A stretch of DNA of 64,000 nucleotides from Timema cristinae (GCA_039000515.1 JBCFYV010009882.1:104554821-104618820), one strand, 5' to 3'; positions 46,290 to 58,948 are shown, counted from the first letter of the stretch. Notes: generated by a model not told the origin, from the letters alone. Made by a program: numbers and translations.

Positions 46290-46475
46290 CATTATTGAGA
46301 CTAACGTGAATAAGGTGTAACTATGAGGAAAAGTACCTACATTTCTGTGAAAGGATATTTGGATACGATTTAGAAGTAATGCATCTTCATTACAGCTGAC
46401 TGGTATTCAAACTCAGACCTCCACTGACAAACAAGACAATATGAGCCTAACATTTAGACCACCTGTCCACCAATT
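46290..46475 (-). mobile_element. SINE-B copy
   Basis: Minus strand: head 'ttggtggacaggtggtctaa', box B 'ggtctgagtttgaatacc', body 'cacagaaatgtaggtacttt'; the tail is missing. Confidence 0.65.
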
Positions 46476-46880
46476 GGGCTAAAATGAGCCATCTGTACTG
46501 TAAGTATAATTATGGCACACTAACGCCGTACCTATAATCTGTTGTGATGCCTTCTCGTGGTCCCTTGTCAGGAACAGCCCTCACGCCTCGGAGCAAGGTC
46601 ATTCCAGGAGTGATTCACCTTATTCACACCCTAGAAAGAGAAAGGGCCCCGTATGAACCATGGCTCCCCTGTGGAGGTATTACTTACGCCACTGCTCCGT
46701 ATTTATAGGCCTATTGTTGGGAAATTCAGAGGCCGAGCTAGAGCTTAATGCTTCATAGGCCTTGCTTACGTCATTCAATTTTTAGGTTAATAATCTGATG
46801 TCATGATTTATTTAAAATATACTAACCTAATAATATTTGATTAAATGAGGTTTGTAATAAATCTACGTTTCTATGATGGG
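46476..46880. other. No gene seen
   Basis: A moderately GC-rich block (about 46550-46690) is unidentified; the rest is AT-rich. Confidence 0.4.
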
Positions 46881-46887
46881 TAAGTTT

Positions 46888-47047
46888 AATCATACCATGA
46901 GTGTGTATTGGGTAGTTATCGTCATACCACGAGTGTGTGTTGGGTAGTTATCGTCATACCATGAGTGTGTGTTGGGTAGTTATTGTCATACCATGAGTGT
47001 GTGTTGGGTAGTTATCGTCATACCATGAGTGTGTGTTGGGTAGTTGA
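46888..47047. repeat. 32-bp minisatellite, 5 copies
   Basis: Unit 'ccatgagtgtgtgttgggta' plus 'gttatcgtcata', period 32, nearly identical copies. Confidence 0.93.
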
Positions 47048-47344
47048 TTAATACTATGATAACTCACAACCTGCTGTCAACCCACACGGAACTTCATTTC
47101 AGTTGTTAACTGGGATTCACACCCAAGTCTCTCGGAGATATTTGGTAAATGTGTTAAGGCCAAGATCGTGTCGAAAGACAAGTGAAGATCACCCCAAATA
47201 GGTCACTTAATTTGACTTCTCACACCCCTTAAAATTTTAATTGTCATTATTAAACGGTACCGCAACTATTTTGTGTACCCAAACATAATGATTTGTACCT
47301 AAATAGTATAGCAAGAAAAATAAAAGTGACCAATTTCTTCAAGT

Positions 47345-47560
47345 AACACTCACCGGTATTGACGTCAGACTCATCTAGTATGATATTCCGGTAACGGAAA
47401 GGTCTGGGATCGAGTCCTGGCCAAATGTATCAAGGATGGTTTTACATTACCCATCTACCTTCGACGCAAATGTGGGTAAATCCCTCTAACTTGTTCCTTT
47501 CTCATCCCTACTCCGTTGGTATAGTTAAAAACGTTTATCCCGGATAGTGGCATAAAACGA
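47345..47560 (+). mobile_element. SINE-B, old copy
   Basis: 'ctgggatcgagtcctggcca' (box B type), 'aaggatggttttacattacc', 'cgacgcaaatgtgggtaaat' and 'ttctcatccctactccgttg' keep SINE-B order. Confidence 0.6.
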
Positions 47561-47629
47561 AGACCAAATAAATTAGTGGTACGGGGCACCGTTGTTACTT
47601 AATCCAAACTATACAAACAACTTGTAAGA

Positions 47630-48440
47630 ATTGTGAAAAGAAATAAAATACTTCGTCATAGAAACATATTATTTGTTCCGTGCATTTTCAACTCTCTATT
47701 TTCCAAAGCACCATCTTAAAATATATTTTCCGATAGCTCTTTTATAAAAGATAATTTCAAATAAAAGTTGTTTATTCATAATAATCCTTCAATTTTGCAG
47801 CAGCAGCAAGCTATTTCTTATCTCAATTAGTTAAGGAGATATTATAAAAATTAGAGATATCTGCTAGTTTTCATAAAAAATGAGATCCACTATTTTATTT
47901 CTAATAGTACCGCGTCTTACTACCCGTTCAGGCCTGTGTACTAATTACGCTAATGGGTTAGGGATTAGGAAGGTTATATTTATAGGAAGTGTACCCAGAT
48001 TCGCTTAGAGGGAAATGGGAAAACCATTTTGGAAAAAAAGCACCCTCAGTGCACCCGACCGAGATTCAAACCTCGATCTCCCCATCATTGGCAGTCTAGT
48101 TTACTGCGAGAGTAGCGCCTTACACCATGCAGCCACCGAAGGGGGTATTTTCAATGATAAAGATGGCCTTGATACCAATTTTAATCCAAATCGTTTGAGC
48201 CGATTTTGAAAAAACAAACTTTCTTTTTTCATTTTTTCACCCTTCAGTAAACTACCCTTAATTTTAGGGTTGAATGTGTAATTCCCAAAACTCCTCGGGG
48301 GAAGCTTATTATGAAAACCCTTAATAATAAGTCTTAGCACATTCAGTAGAATGGTTTCGTATCTAGTCCCAGTAACAGACAGACAGACAGACAGACGGCA
48401 TTAAAGAGCGTCATGAACGTCGATATCCATTAAAATCTCA
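47630..48440 (+). repeat. P repeat copy, interrupted by a SINE-B
   Basis: Left half with 'gtcatagaaacatattattt' and 'agttaaggagatattataaa'; right half with 'tcgtttgagccgattttgaa', 'cttcagtaaactacccttaa', an (ACAG)n run at about 48371-48397 and 'gaacgtcgatatccattaaa'. The SINE at 47908-48148 lies between the halves. Confidence 0.7.
47908..48148 (-). mobile_element. SINE-B nested in a P repeat
   Basis: Minus strand: head 'cggtggctgcatggtgtaag', box B 'gaggtttgaatctcgg', body 'gcgaatctgggtacacttcc', tail 'tgaacgggtagtaagacgcg'. The P repeat resumes on the right. Confidence 0.85.
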
Positions 48441-48900
48441 AATTAGATTTTTTTTTTACTATTACGCTACTTCCTTTCTCCAAGAATTCGTGATAAAGTA
48501 AAAACATGTTTGAGATAACCTTATATTTCCCTCGCACCAGGGACCTGTCATGTTAATCAGCACATCACATCATAGCTTTGATTGTTAATCACGACGCTAC
48601 GTGACTGTGTATTAACACTCAGGGTTTCCTTAAGTAAGTTACTTATCGACTGGAAAATGTCCCACTTTTACCTTTGAGAGTGAATGGAACCATTGTGATC
48701 ATGGGAGAAGGATGGATAGATGGATAGATGGATGTCGTACCGGTTCAACCTTGGCCAGGATTCTCTTCTGTTGGATGTTTGAGTAACATCCAGGTTTTGG
48801 ATCGGAATGGTTTCTAAGTGAAGCTAATAGATTCCTGAGCAAGTACAATTAGCTTAAAGTACGGTAAAGCTTGATTCACATATTAGTCTAAATTTGAGAG

Positions 48901-49363
48901 CAGGGGTCTTCAACATTTTTATGTTCCAGGGCCAAAATCTCTGACTCTGTTTGCCCGCGAGCCGCAATACTGTACCCACAAGATTAGGATTGAATAAATA
49001 TTAAAATATTCGTGTTATCTCATTATTATACTCACGCTAGGGATTAGGATTACTCGTGAAGCATGTTTTATTTTGTTTCATTGTAGGAGGAAGTGCTATT
49101 TGTTCTGTCTATAAGAGTTGTCATTTGTCGGTTAGAAGTACATTTATATTAATACTTAATTTTCACGTAAAAAGCAAAAATCCTTTGTAAATTAAAGTAA
49201 AATAAGTAGATAAAATAAGTTTTTACTTTATTACTTGAATATGTAGAATATATGTAATTTTTTTTCTCTTGAAATTATTTCGTAATTTCCATGAGACAGA
49301 GGGCCTCAAATAATGTTACCACAGGCTGGAAGTGGCCTGCGGGCCGCTGATTGAACACCCTTG
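48901..49363. mobile_element. hAT-like non-autonomous element
   Basis: 463 bp. Left end CAGGGGTCTTCAACATTTTT; right end, reversed, CAAGGGTGTTCAATCAGCGG. Both inner ends carry a 'ggccgc' or 'gggcca' motif. The 8-bp flanks match at only five positions, so the insertion is old. No transposase. Confidence 0.7.
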
Positions 49364-49489
49364 TTCTAGATTGTTGTAGCAGTTTACAGGCTAGTAGGAG
49401 TGTAAGTTGACCCATGCTGCTTTGCAACGCTGCTGTTAAAACTTAAGTAGTATCTCTGTACAACTAAAGCTTACAACACTGTATTATTC

Positions 49490-49890
49490 TGTTTGACAAT
49501 ATCTCAGAAACTGTTGGTTTTATAAAAATATATTCCAAGTAAAAGATTTTTATTTCTTATAGCGTTACAATTTTGCAATAATAAGTTATTTAGTATCTCA
49601 AATAGTTGCGGAGATATGGAAAGATCCGCTTCTGTGAAGTACCCTAAAAGTCATTTTCATGGGAAAATGAAAGTAGCCATTTTGTTTATAATCTTAATAA
49701 AAGTCTAGATAGGAGTTTTAATCAAAATCGTTTGAGCCGATTTTGAGAAAAATGATATTTTCTCTTTTTGCCTACTCTTAATTTTAGGGTTAAACAGACA
49801 CAGCCAGATGGCATTGAAAATACCACTTTTTAGGGTTCGGGGGTCGTGAAAAGTTAACGTCCATCAACATATCAGTTTAGATTTTTTTTT
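49490..49890 (+). repeat. P repeat copy
   Basis: Contains 'gttggttttataaaaatata', 'aataagttatttagtatctc', 'gttgcggagatatggaaaga', 'tcgtttgagccgattttgag' and 'gggttcgggggtcgtgaaaa'. It is the most complete 3' half. Confidence 0.75.
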
Positions 49891-50020
49891 ACGGTCGCAA
49901 TGCTTTATCTAAGTGTTCGAAAAGTTAAATATATATATATTTGCGTATAGATTGAAAATTATTGGTTTTATAAAAATATGTGCAGAAAGGAGCTATATAT
50001 ATATATATATATATATATAT

Positions 50021-50288
50021 GGTGGCCTAGTGGTAAGGTGTCAGACATCTGTGCTGGGGGTCCGGGGTTCAATCCTCGGTCCCGGCACAGATTTATCTGA
50101 TTGCCAAACCCTTCCTTCACCTCTGACAAGACAACTTGTGAATGTGGGGAATGCCAGGCCTCCACCGTGGTTCGGATCCCACGTTAAACTGTAGGTCCTC
50201 CATTTCATCTCACAATCACCCTACCATTATACATTAGCGTAAGTGCGTATAGCCCGAATGGGTAGTAAGACGCGGTACTAATAATATT

Positions 50289-50330
<42 letters not shown>
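50021..50330 (+). mobile_element. SINE-A, full-length plus-strand copy
   Basis: Head 'ggtggcctagtggtaaggtg' (box A), box B 'ggttcaatcc' at 50066-50075, 'cagatttatctgattgccaa', 'ccaccgtggttcggatccca', tail 'atagcccgaatgggtagtaa' and (TAA)n to about 50330. It follows an (AT)n run, so the target duplication cannot be read. Confidence 0.9.
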
Positions 50331-50332
<2 letters not shown>

Positions 50333-50920
50333 TATTAAAAATGAAAGAGTCATAAAATAAAATAATGCCTCTACTAGATAAATTACTAAGCAACATAACC
50401 TCTAAAAATGTAAAGCCTATGAAGGAATAAATGTATTTTATTTCTCCTGAATTTTTTTTTTTAAAAGGTCTTAGCTCCTTCTTGCACGCACTTATTAAAT
50501 TACCTTTTCTATGGCGATATATTATTTTGTTTGCTAGTTTTTATTTGCGTCTAGGCGAAACATCGATAGCTCATCGATACCATTGGAGGATAAAAATCGA
50601 TCAATCAAAAGAAAAGCATTGAGATGTCGCTAAGCATAGAGCAAATCATTGGACTGGCTGTCGCACATCTGACACTAGACTTCCATCGGTAACGAACTAT
50701 TTCTGAGTTGTAGGAGGACGTCCTTAAATTACCTAAGGATGTTTTTCGGGGGTATGGGGGTGTCGTTATTTTCTTACGTTTTATTACGAGGGTGACGAAG
50801 TGGGTTATAATTTATCTTAAGTAACATTTTTTATCAATGTTTATGGTGAGACAAAATCTCTAATTTTTGTCAGAAAATAAATATTTTAATTATAAAATAT
50901 TTTTTTATTTATCTATTTAG

Positions 50921-51090
50921 CACCGCGTCTTACTACCCGTTCGGGTTCACTTAGGTACTAATTACGCTAATGGATTAGGAATTTGAAAGGTTGAATTTAA
51001 AGGAAGTGAACCCGCATTTGCATGGAGGAAAAACGGAAAACCATTTAGGAAAAACCACCCCCAGTCAACACGACTAGCACGTTAGCCAAC
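50921..51090 (-). mobile_element. SINE-B, head missing
   Basis: Minus strand: tail 'cccgaacgggtagtaagacg' with 'cggtgcta', body 'ccatgcaaatgcgggttcac'; the tRNA head is truncated. Confidence 0.75.
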
Positions 51091-51524
51091 TACAAATTAT
51101 AAAATTACACATATTTTATTTACTTACTACAGTTAAAGTATTATAGAAATTTAAATCAGCCGCTTTATTACAAATCCTTTTGTATAAAATCATCTAAACG
51201 ATTAAAATAATGTAATTTACCAAATCGTAAAATAAAATACATAAGATGGGGAGGTAGGGGAGGGGGGGAGATGGAAAATCTTACGTAGAAGGAGGGCGGG
51301 GGAGCCAAAAATCATGAAAAAAAAGCTTTATGTAATTTAAGGACTTTATTATTACGTTATCATCAACACGCCCTCGATATATTGTATTGTTAGGAAAATA
51401 AACGTCCCATTAGCTGTGCGTATCTTCCGAACAACTGAACAACATCTAAGATATCTATCTGTTTTATAATAACGTGATTTAAAGATAGCCTTTTTTAAAA
51501 TTCGTTTCACTACCAGTCTTGGTT

Positions 51525-51860
51525 GTAAGTGTATATTTAACTAAGCTAATGTGGTAGAGATGAGGAAGGTAGAATTCAAAGGAAACGTACCTACATTTAC
51601 GAGAAATTAGGGTGGGAAATAATTAAGACCAAAAACAACAACACTAGGATAGAATTTGAATGCACGCTGCCATGGGCGAGACCGTGGTTCGAATCGTGAT
51701 AGGGTCTACTAAGGGTGGTTTTTATTAAGTGGTTTCCCGCTCTCCTTCCACGCGAATGCAGGTAAACTTCCTCCAAACCTTACTAAGCCATCACATCTTC
51801 AGCGTAGTTAAAATTTATAGCCCAAACGGATAGTAAGAAGCGGTGATAAAAAAATATTTT
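51525..51860. mobile_element. Two SINE-B copies head to head
   Basis: About 51525-51660 reads on the minus strand (ending 'ctaatgtggtagagatgagg') and 51660-51860 on the plus strand ('gaccgtggttcgaatcgtga' to 'acggatagtaagaagcggtg'). They face away from each other and form an imperfect inverted repeat. Confidence 0.65.
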
Positions 51861-52275
51861 TTTACATTATTTGATACTATTTTAATACCCAGTTTATGTC
51901 AGTTCATATGTTTTATTAGTTTACTATTTAAATTTGTTTAACATGGCTTGGTGAAATTCTCATATAATGGCTATATTCGATTTAAAAACTAAATAAGAAT
52001 ATCTTAATTACTACCATGCAATTTTTAAGTACTTTGAAATAATACGTTTACTAAAACAAGGATTATCTTTTTAATAGAGTTCAATCCTCTAAACCCTAAG
52101 CTTGTTTTTGTGAGTGTGTGTATTTATAAACCTCGTACGCTTCCATGAACTTACACATTTGGTGATTATTTCTTTAAAAAGTGATAAAACCACTGTGAAA
52201 ATTGTTTACGTTTTAATTCTAACATTTCTACACACACACAATAAACACTCTATAACAATGTATTAAGATTGTCAC

Positions 52276-52756
<481 letters not shown>

Positions 52757-53474
52757 TGCCACTGTCTTCAGTATGTTAATTTGTCACCTAGTGTATCGAC
52801 AAGAGTTGTAGCTGGTTGCCTATGCTCACTACTGAAGGAGCAGATGTTTATGCCATGATAGCCACTACCATTGATACTAGTTTTGAGTCCTCCAATAAAC
52901 ACTCCTACTCTAACCAGACCTATATAAAGTCCCAAGTCTACATCAAGCAAACTAGCCGTGTGGCTAACCGACTAATGAGTTACCTACCTGTTTAATAAGT
53001 CCATTAAAATATTGGCCATTTTTTTTTTTGTTAACCCCTCATATTTTTATAAACTCTATAAATGGTATTGCCTGAAACAATTATAGATTGAACGTGATAG
53101 AGGTAATACAAATCAAAGGAGATTGGTTTCTACTATTAAGGCGAAGTCGATTACACGCTGCGTTAATAATTGACGAGCGAATCTACCAATGACGGTAATT
53201 GAGAAACAAGATTATGTGTGTTCTAATCGTGTTATTTGTCAGGACAAGAAGAAGCGATCTGTTGCCGACATGTATGTGTGTTTGTTTGGTGGATTCTAGA
53301 GCCAGCTCAAGGCCTCATCACAAACAAATGGAAAATATACTTAACCCGACTTCAGTTTTTGCAGCCAATTATATCATTTCTTTTGTAATGATTATGTGTT
53401 TAAATACAACAAAGATTCTCTGTAAGAGGTTTAACCAATGCTCGACACAAGTCAAATGGAATATATGGGTTTAA

Positions 53475-53620
53475 TTCAGTCAGCACTTCGGCTCGTGAAT
53501 TAATAACGCTAATGTGTTAGGGATGAGTAGAGTAGAATTTAGAGGAAAAGTACCTGCATGTGCGGGGAAAGCTGTTTAGGAAGAAACACACTCAGTACAC
53601 CCAGGCGGGATTTGAACCCT
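53475..53620 (-). mobile_element. SINE-B fragment abutting a minisatellite
   Basis: Minus strand: box B 'gggttcaaatcccgcc', 'ccgcacatgcaggtactttt', 'ctaatgtgtt' reversed body. The head side ends exactly where the 18-bp array begins. Confidence 0.7.
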
Positions 53621-54046
53621 GTAGGAGCATGTAGACCAGTAAGAACATGTAGACTAGTAAGAGCATGTAGACTAGTAAGAGCATGTAGACTAGTAAGAGC
53701 ATGTAGACCTGTAAGAACATGTAGACTAGTAAGAGCATGTAGACCAGTAAGAGCATGTAGACCTGTAAGAGCAGGTAGACTAGTAAGAACATGTAGACTA
53801 GTAGGAACATGTAGACCAGTAAGAGAATGTAGACCTGTAAGAACATGTAGACTAGTAAGAACATGTAAACCTGTAAGAGCATGTAGACCAGTAAGAACAT
53901 GTAGACCAGTAAGAGCATGTAGACTAGTAAGAGCATGTAGACCTGTAAGAACATGTAGACTAGTAAGAGCATGTAGACCTGTAAGAGAATGTAGACTAGT
54001 AAGAACATGTAGACTAGTAAGAGCATGTAGTCCTGTAAGGCATGGT
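53621..54046. repeat. 18-bp minisatellite, about 23 copies
   Basis: Unit gtagactagtaagagcat, with actagt/accagt/acctgt and gagcat/gaacat variants. Both strands stay open over it (166 and 144 codons) only because the period is a multiple of three; the products are pure six-residue repeats with no support as genes. Confidence 0.95.
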
Positions 54047-54423
54047 TTACTATTTTAACCTGGACGAAACTTAAACTAGATCATGGCTGGTGAACCTGCA
54101 CTCTTTTAAGATGTTTGGTGCGTCCTTTTCGCAAAGTTGGTCAATTATTTATCTTTTTAATTTATAAACTAAACTCTCTCAAATAGCATGTAATTTAAAT
54201 AACTAAAATATAAAAAAATCGTTATTTCTAAAGAAAACTGTAAATATACATCTATCTATCCATCCATATATTCTTAAATATCTCCCTGTATCTATCTATG
54301 ATGTGGGAAATATCATCAATTGTCAAAATTTTAGAAAAATGAAGTGTGCGACTATATGAGTAATCCGTAAAGGGACATGCGGAGTTCAATAACAAGAAAC
54401 CCACCTCCCCCCGGGCTTTAAGA

Positions 54424-54560
54424 CAAGGGTCAGCAATCTTTTGGGACCCCTGATCAACATATGCGATAGGCGATCACCCACAGTTTCTTTATTTTATTCT
54501 TACATATTGTTTTGTCCATCCATATCATTCTTAATTTAAATATTTCCTCAAATACACGTG
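54424..54560. mobile_element. hAT-like terminus fragment
   Basis: Begins 'caagggtcagcaatcttttg' followed by a 'cgatcaccca' segment, like the CAAGGGT/CAGGGGT ends elsewhere in the window; the other end was not found. Confidence 0.35.
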
Positions 54561-54608
54561 TTCCCCACAGTTCTAGAATAAATAAAATACACAGTTTCAT
54601 ATTCAACT

Positions 54609-54784
54609 ATTTGGTTTCATGATAATATCATGGATTATAACCAACCAAGGGTATTTGGTTTCATGATAATATCAAGGATTATATCCAGCCAAGGGTATTT
54701 GGTTTCATGATAATATCAAGGATTATAACCAGCCAAGGGTATTTGGATTCATGTTAATATCAAGGATTATAACCAATTAATGCT
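54609..54784. repeat. 44-bp minisatellite, 4 copies
   Basis: Unit 'tatttggtttcatgataata' plus 'tcaaggattataaccagcca' and aggg, the last copy decaying. Confidence 0.92.
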
Positions 54785-54929
54785 ATTTTGGTCACAATAA
54801 AATTGTACTTGACAGTTCTTTATACAGCTGTGGGCTTAGAAGACTAAAAATTAACTTATAGTGTCAGCAAAGTTTCTCTCATACATTGCTCATAAGTATA
54901 TACACTCTCTTTATAATTCCCCTTGTTGT

Positions 54930-56010
54930 AGAAATGCAAATTTTATAGGTATTTTTGTTGTTTCTTGTCATTTTGGCATTAAGGTTGTATTTTATTGGTT
55001 TAAGTTCTTTTTTAAATCAATTTTAGATATTTTTTGAATCTTTTAGAATAATTTTTAGTTATTTTTAGGCATTTACGTTGAATAAGTATATTTTTTAAAA
55101 TACTATCAATATTTTATAAATGTATAGATACTAAAACATAATTATTTTCACTACTCACTTTTCTGAATGATTTGTGTGAATTTTTGTCTTTTTTGTTTGT
55201 ATGGTTGTTAAATATACATTCCTGGTGAGACTGTAACTATGTTAGAGAGGGTTGTGTTGGGTAGCTATTACTTCTGAAGCAGGTATTACACATTCCTGGT
55301 GAGACTGTAACTATGTTAGAGAGGGTTGTGTTGGGTAGCTATTACTTCTGAAGCAGGTATTACACATTCCTGGTGAGACTGTACCTATGTTAGAGAGGGT
55401 TGTGTTGGGTAGCTATTACTTCTGAAGCAGGTATTACACATTCCTGGTGAGACTGTAACTATGTTAGAGAGGGTTGTGTTGGGTAGCTATTACTTCTGAA
55501 GCAGGTATTACACATTCCTGGTGAGACTGTAACTATGTTAGAGAGGGTTGTGTTGGGTAGCTATTACTTCTGAAGCAGGTATTACACATTCCTGGTGAGA
55601 CTGTACCTATGTTAGAGAGGGTTGTGTTGGGTAGCTATTACTTCTAAAGCAGGTATTACACATTCCTGGTGAGACTGTAACTATGTTAGAGAGGGTTGTG
55701 TTGGGTAGCTATTACTTCTGAAGCAGGTATTACACATTCCTGGTGAGACTGTACCTATGTTAGAGAGGGTTGTGTTGAGAGAGGGTAGCTATTACTTCTG
55801 AAAAACATATTTGTACATCAACATTATATCTAACGAAATGCAAGAGTTTAGTTGCTAGAGGAGTTTTACTGCATTTTACATTTGTAAAGTGCGTCTTTGA
55901 TTTAGTCGTATGCATTCATTACGAGTTTTTGTTCATATTTTTAGGCCATTTTTATGGGATTTTTTGATAATTTTTATGTGATAAAAAGCTGGACCCTTGT
56001 GATGTTTATT
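54930..56010 (+). repeat. E74 element with an eightfold 74-bp array
   Basis: The flanks ('agttatttttaggcatttac' before; 'acatttgtaaagtgcgtctt', 'gttcatatttttaggccatt' and 'tggacccttgtgatg' after) are shared with copies at 34450-34860 (minus) and 60420-61020 (plus). The array (about 55223-55790, period 74, unit 'acattcctggtgagactgta...') has about eight near-identical copies. Confidence 0.85.
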
Positions 56011-57840
56011 TCAAATACTGTGCTCACTGAAAGACGGTGTAAGGTTAAGTTTTCAGGGCTGAGAAATAAAAATAAAACGGTGTCTGGGCAATCCATCAAT
56101 AGTTACCCCCCTCATTAAGTGAGAAATTGCATTTCAGACGTTCAGCTCTAATACAATATTTAATTCTACCATTAATTATTTAAAAAAATGGTTCACACCA
56201 AAATAAAGTCGAAAGATTCTAACACGATTCTTTTTTCTTGACAATCCTGTAGCTTGAGTTTTATTTATATAAAAAAGTTTGTGAAAATATTAGCTTAGTT
56301 ATTTTCAACGAATTTAAAATCACATTTGTGAATTTATGAGATTAATCTGGTGAAAGAGAGCCCTAGATTTAGCCTTTCTCTAACAGGCTCCCAACATACC
56401 ATTTAAAGACATTTGAGAACTATCAGCGATCTTTCCTCTTTACCTTGAGATAAAGTCTCGTAGTCATCCCTCCTTTCTTATTGACATGACAAAGGGTGGT
56501 TATAGGTGAAGGTTGAAAGGGAGCATAAGCTTAGACAGAATAGAGAAATAGTTCCTAGAAAACGACACAGACCATTCTATTTTAAGCCGTGTGACTGGAC
56601 AGCGATTGATAATTTCTCGATACCTTAAGAAAATTTAATAATTTAACTTTTTAAAATTTAATTTTGAAAATTAATTGTTCTTATTTTTAATAATTGATAT
56701 AATTACTCACACAATGTATAAGATTTAAGTTGTTTAGATAAGTGTGATCGTATTCACTATATTATAATTTCACCCTAAGGGGCCAATACTACCTGCCCTG
56801 CCCTGTCAAATCACTGTCAACGATTTAAAACTTTGAATATATTGGTACATGGACAGTTGTAATAGTAAAACTCTGCGCTAGATCTATCAGTCAGTTCAGA
56901 AATTTCATTTTAAAGACGTTGCCTGCTTGGAGATTTTGAAGTTACTTTGCGAGGCGGGTTGCATCTTATCTTGACGCACCTAAGCAGTCTAAGCACTATC
57001 ACACTTAGACACCAATGTACTAAATATAAAGCGAGGGAAGATAATGAGTAGTTCACCTTGTGAGGTCTCTTGTTTATATACTGATAATACTTCCCCTCTT
57101 CCACTGACGAGCTTACACACTCACCATACTATTTGCTCTTTGAAAACATTGACATGTGTTAAAATTTACCTTTTTTTCCTTGTTTCCTATTCTAGATAGA
57201 CATTTGCTACCAAGGACTTTTTTAATCTACATCCTGGCAGGAAGAATCCTACAGGTCATTTTCGTGAATAAATCAAATAGCCTAAGTTGTAGAGGATTTA
57301 TAAAATTGCGTTTAAAAAAATAATTTTAGCATTGTAGGACAATTTTTAGAATTATTTAAGAGTAGGCCTATATTGTTTTTGTATCAACGTAATATCTTTA
57401 AAACTCACTGAATAGGCCTAAAACGTAAATTCCCTAACAAGGGAAATCCTATTGTGACTCGCCGTGACGTCACAAGTAGGCAACGTTATTAAATACCTTT
57501 AATAATATTAATAATGGAACTATATTGTTATTAAACTATATCTTTTCTTTGACCTCCTTATTTATTCTCGTCTATTTATTTATCACTCAGCTATCCTTGA
57601 TATCTTAGCTTCAACTGAGCGGACGCGTTTATGTCACCTAACGGGCCTTGTTTAACTTATTAATTTAAGCAATTTCTTCTTTATGATGGCCAAACAAAAC
57701 AAATATAATGTAAAAAATACATTTTATCGTATGGCATGACCTACCTATGTTTACGAATCAAGAAACAAACTGAGAATGATGGGAATTAATTAGAGCTGTG
57801 TGATGTATTGTTTGATAGCCAAGGTGTTGAAATACCACCT
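56011..57840. other. No gene seen
   Basis: AT-rich presumed intron. A 64-codon minus-strand open frame (56910-57104) shows no recognisable domain. Confidence 0.45.
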
Positions 57841-57841
57841 G

Positions 57842-57960
57842 TGTAGTCTAGTGGTCAGAGCTCCTGGTTACAGGTCCTAGGATAGTCTCTGTAGCCGTGG
57901 GCCACCCCATGGGGTTATGGTTTAAGGTTGGTCTTGTGAACAATATGAGGTTGATAAAAA
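57842..57960 (+). mobile_element. Possible SINE head
   Basis: 'gtgtagtctagtggtcagag' is a good box A; no clear box B follows, so the call is weak. Confidence 0.35.
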
Positions 57961-58159
57961 AAACATAATTAAAATAAAAGATTAAAAGTAATACTATTAG
58001 CTATTTTGTTAGCTCTTGCGACTATGATTAAAGAACATACATGATTAAGTTTGAACATTATTCCTTAATAAAGTTAATATAGTCTTTGTATTGAAGTTTA
58101 ACTACTAAGGACGTCACTTACTTCAAGGGAAATATCCTTAATCTGTGAATTTTAATATT

Positions 58160-58585
58160 GGAATGTCAGTTCTGAAGCTTATAAACCCCTAAACAATCCT
58201 CAACTATCTCAGAATGTTCTGTTGTGATCTCACACTGCTGTATTTCTTATGGTAATGTCAGTTCTGAAGCTTCCAAACCACTAAAACAATCCTCAACTAT
58301 CTCAGAATGTTCTGTTGTGATCTCACACTACTGTATTTATTATGGTAATGTCAGTTCTGAAGCTTATAAACCCCTAAACAATCCTCAACTATCTCAGAAT
58401 GTTCTGTTGTGATCTCACACTGCTGTATTTCTTATGGTAATATCAGTTCTGAAGCATCCAAACCACTAAAACAATCCTCAACTATCTCAGAATGTTCTGT
58501 TGTGATCTCACACTGCTGTATTTCTTATGGTAATGTCAGTTCTGAAGCTTCCAAACCACTAAAACAATCCTCAACTACGCATAGT
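58160..58585 (-). repeat. 94-bp satellite array, inverted, 5 copies
   Basis: Reverse complement of the unit at 45590-46155. Copies alternate between two forms ('gcttataaacccctaaac' and 'gcttccaaaccactaaaa') for the first four units, a dimeric higher-order pattern. Confidence 0.93.
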
Positions 58586-58769
58586 GGTTTTTGTGACCAT
58601 GTTAAAATATCACTTTATATTTTAAGGTAGAGATGAATAATTTTTTTTTCGATGTATTTACTTTGAATTAACAACTAAGACATTTCATCTAAAATATAAT
58701 TGAAAAATGAGACAGTTTCAATTTTTCATGAATTTGTTAAAATTTTATTAAATAAAATAGCATGTTTTT

Positions 58770-58948
58770 AATCTTATAGGATTCCTTCACCTCTGACAAG
58801 ACATCTTGTGAATGTCAGGAATGCCAGGCCTCCACCGTGGTTCGGATTCCACGTTAAACTGTAGGTCCTTCATTTTATCTCACTATCACCCTACCATTAC
58901 ACATTAGCGTAAGTGCGTATAACCCGAACGGGTAGTAAGACGCGGTGC

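Noticed and set aside
53558..54058. Open frames of 166 and 144 codons
   Set aside because: Same artefact in another 18-bp minisatellite; the products are pure six-residue repeats.
57465..57475. CRE-like TGACGTCA palindrome
   Set aside because: A single 8-bp match in 64 kb is expected by chance, and there is no nearby promoter.
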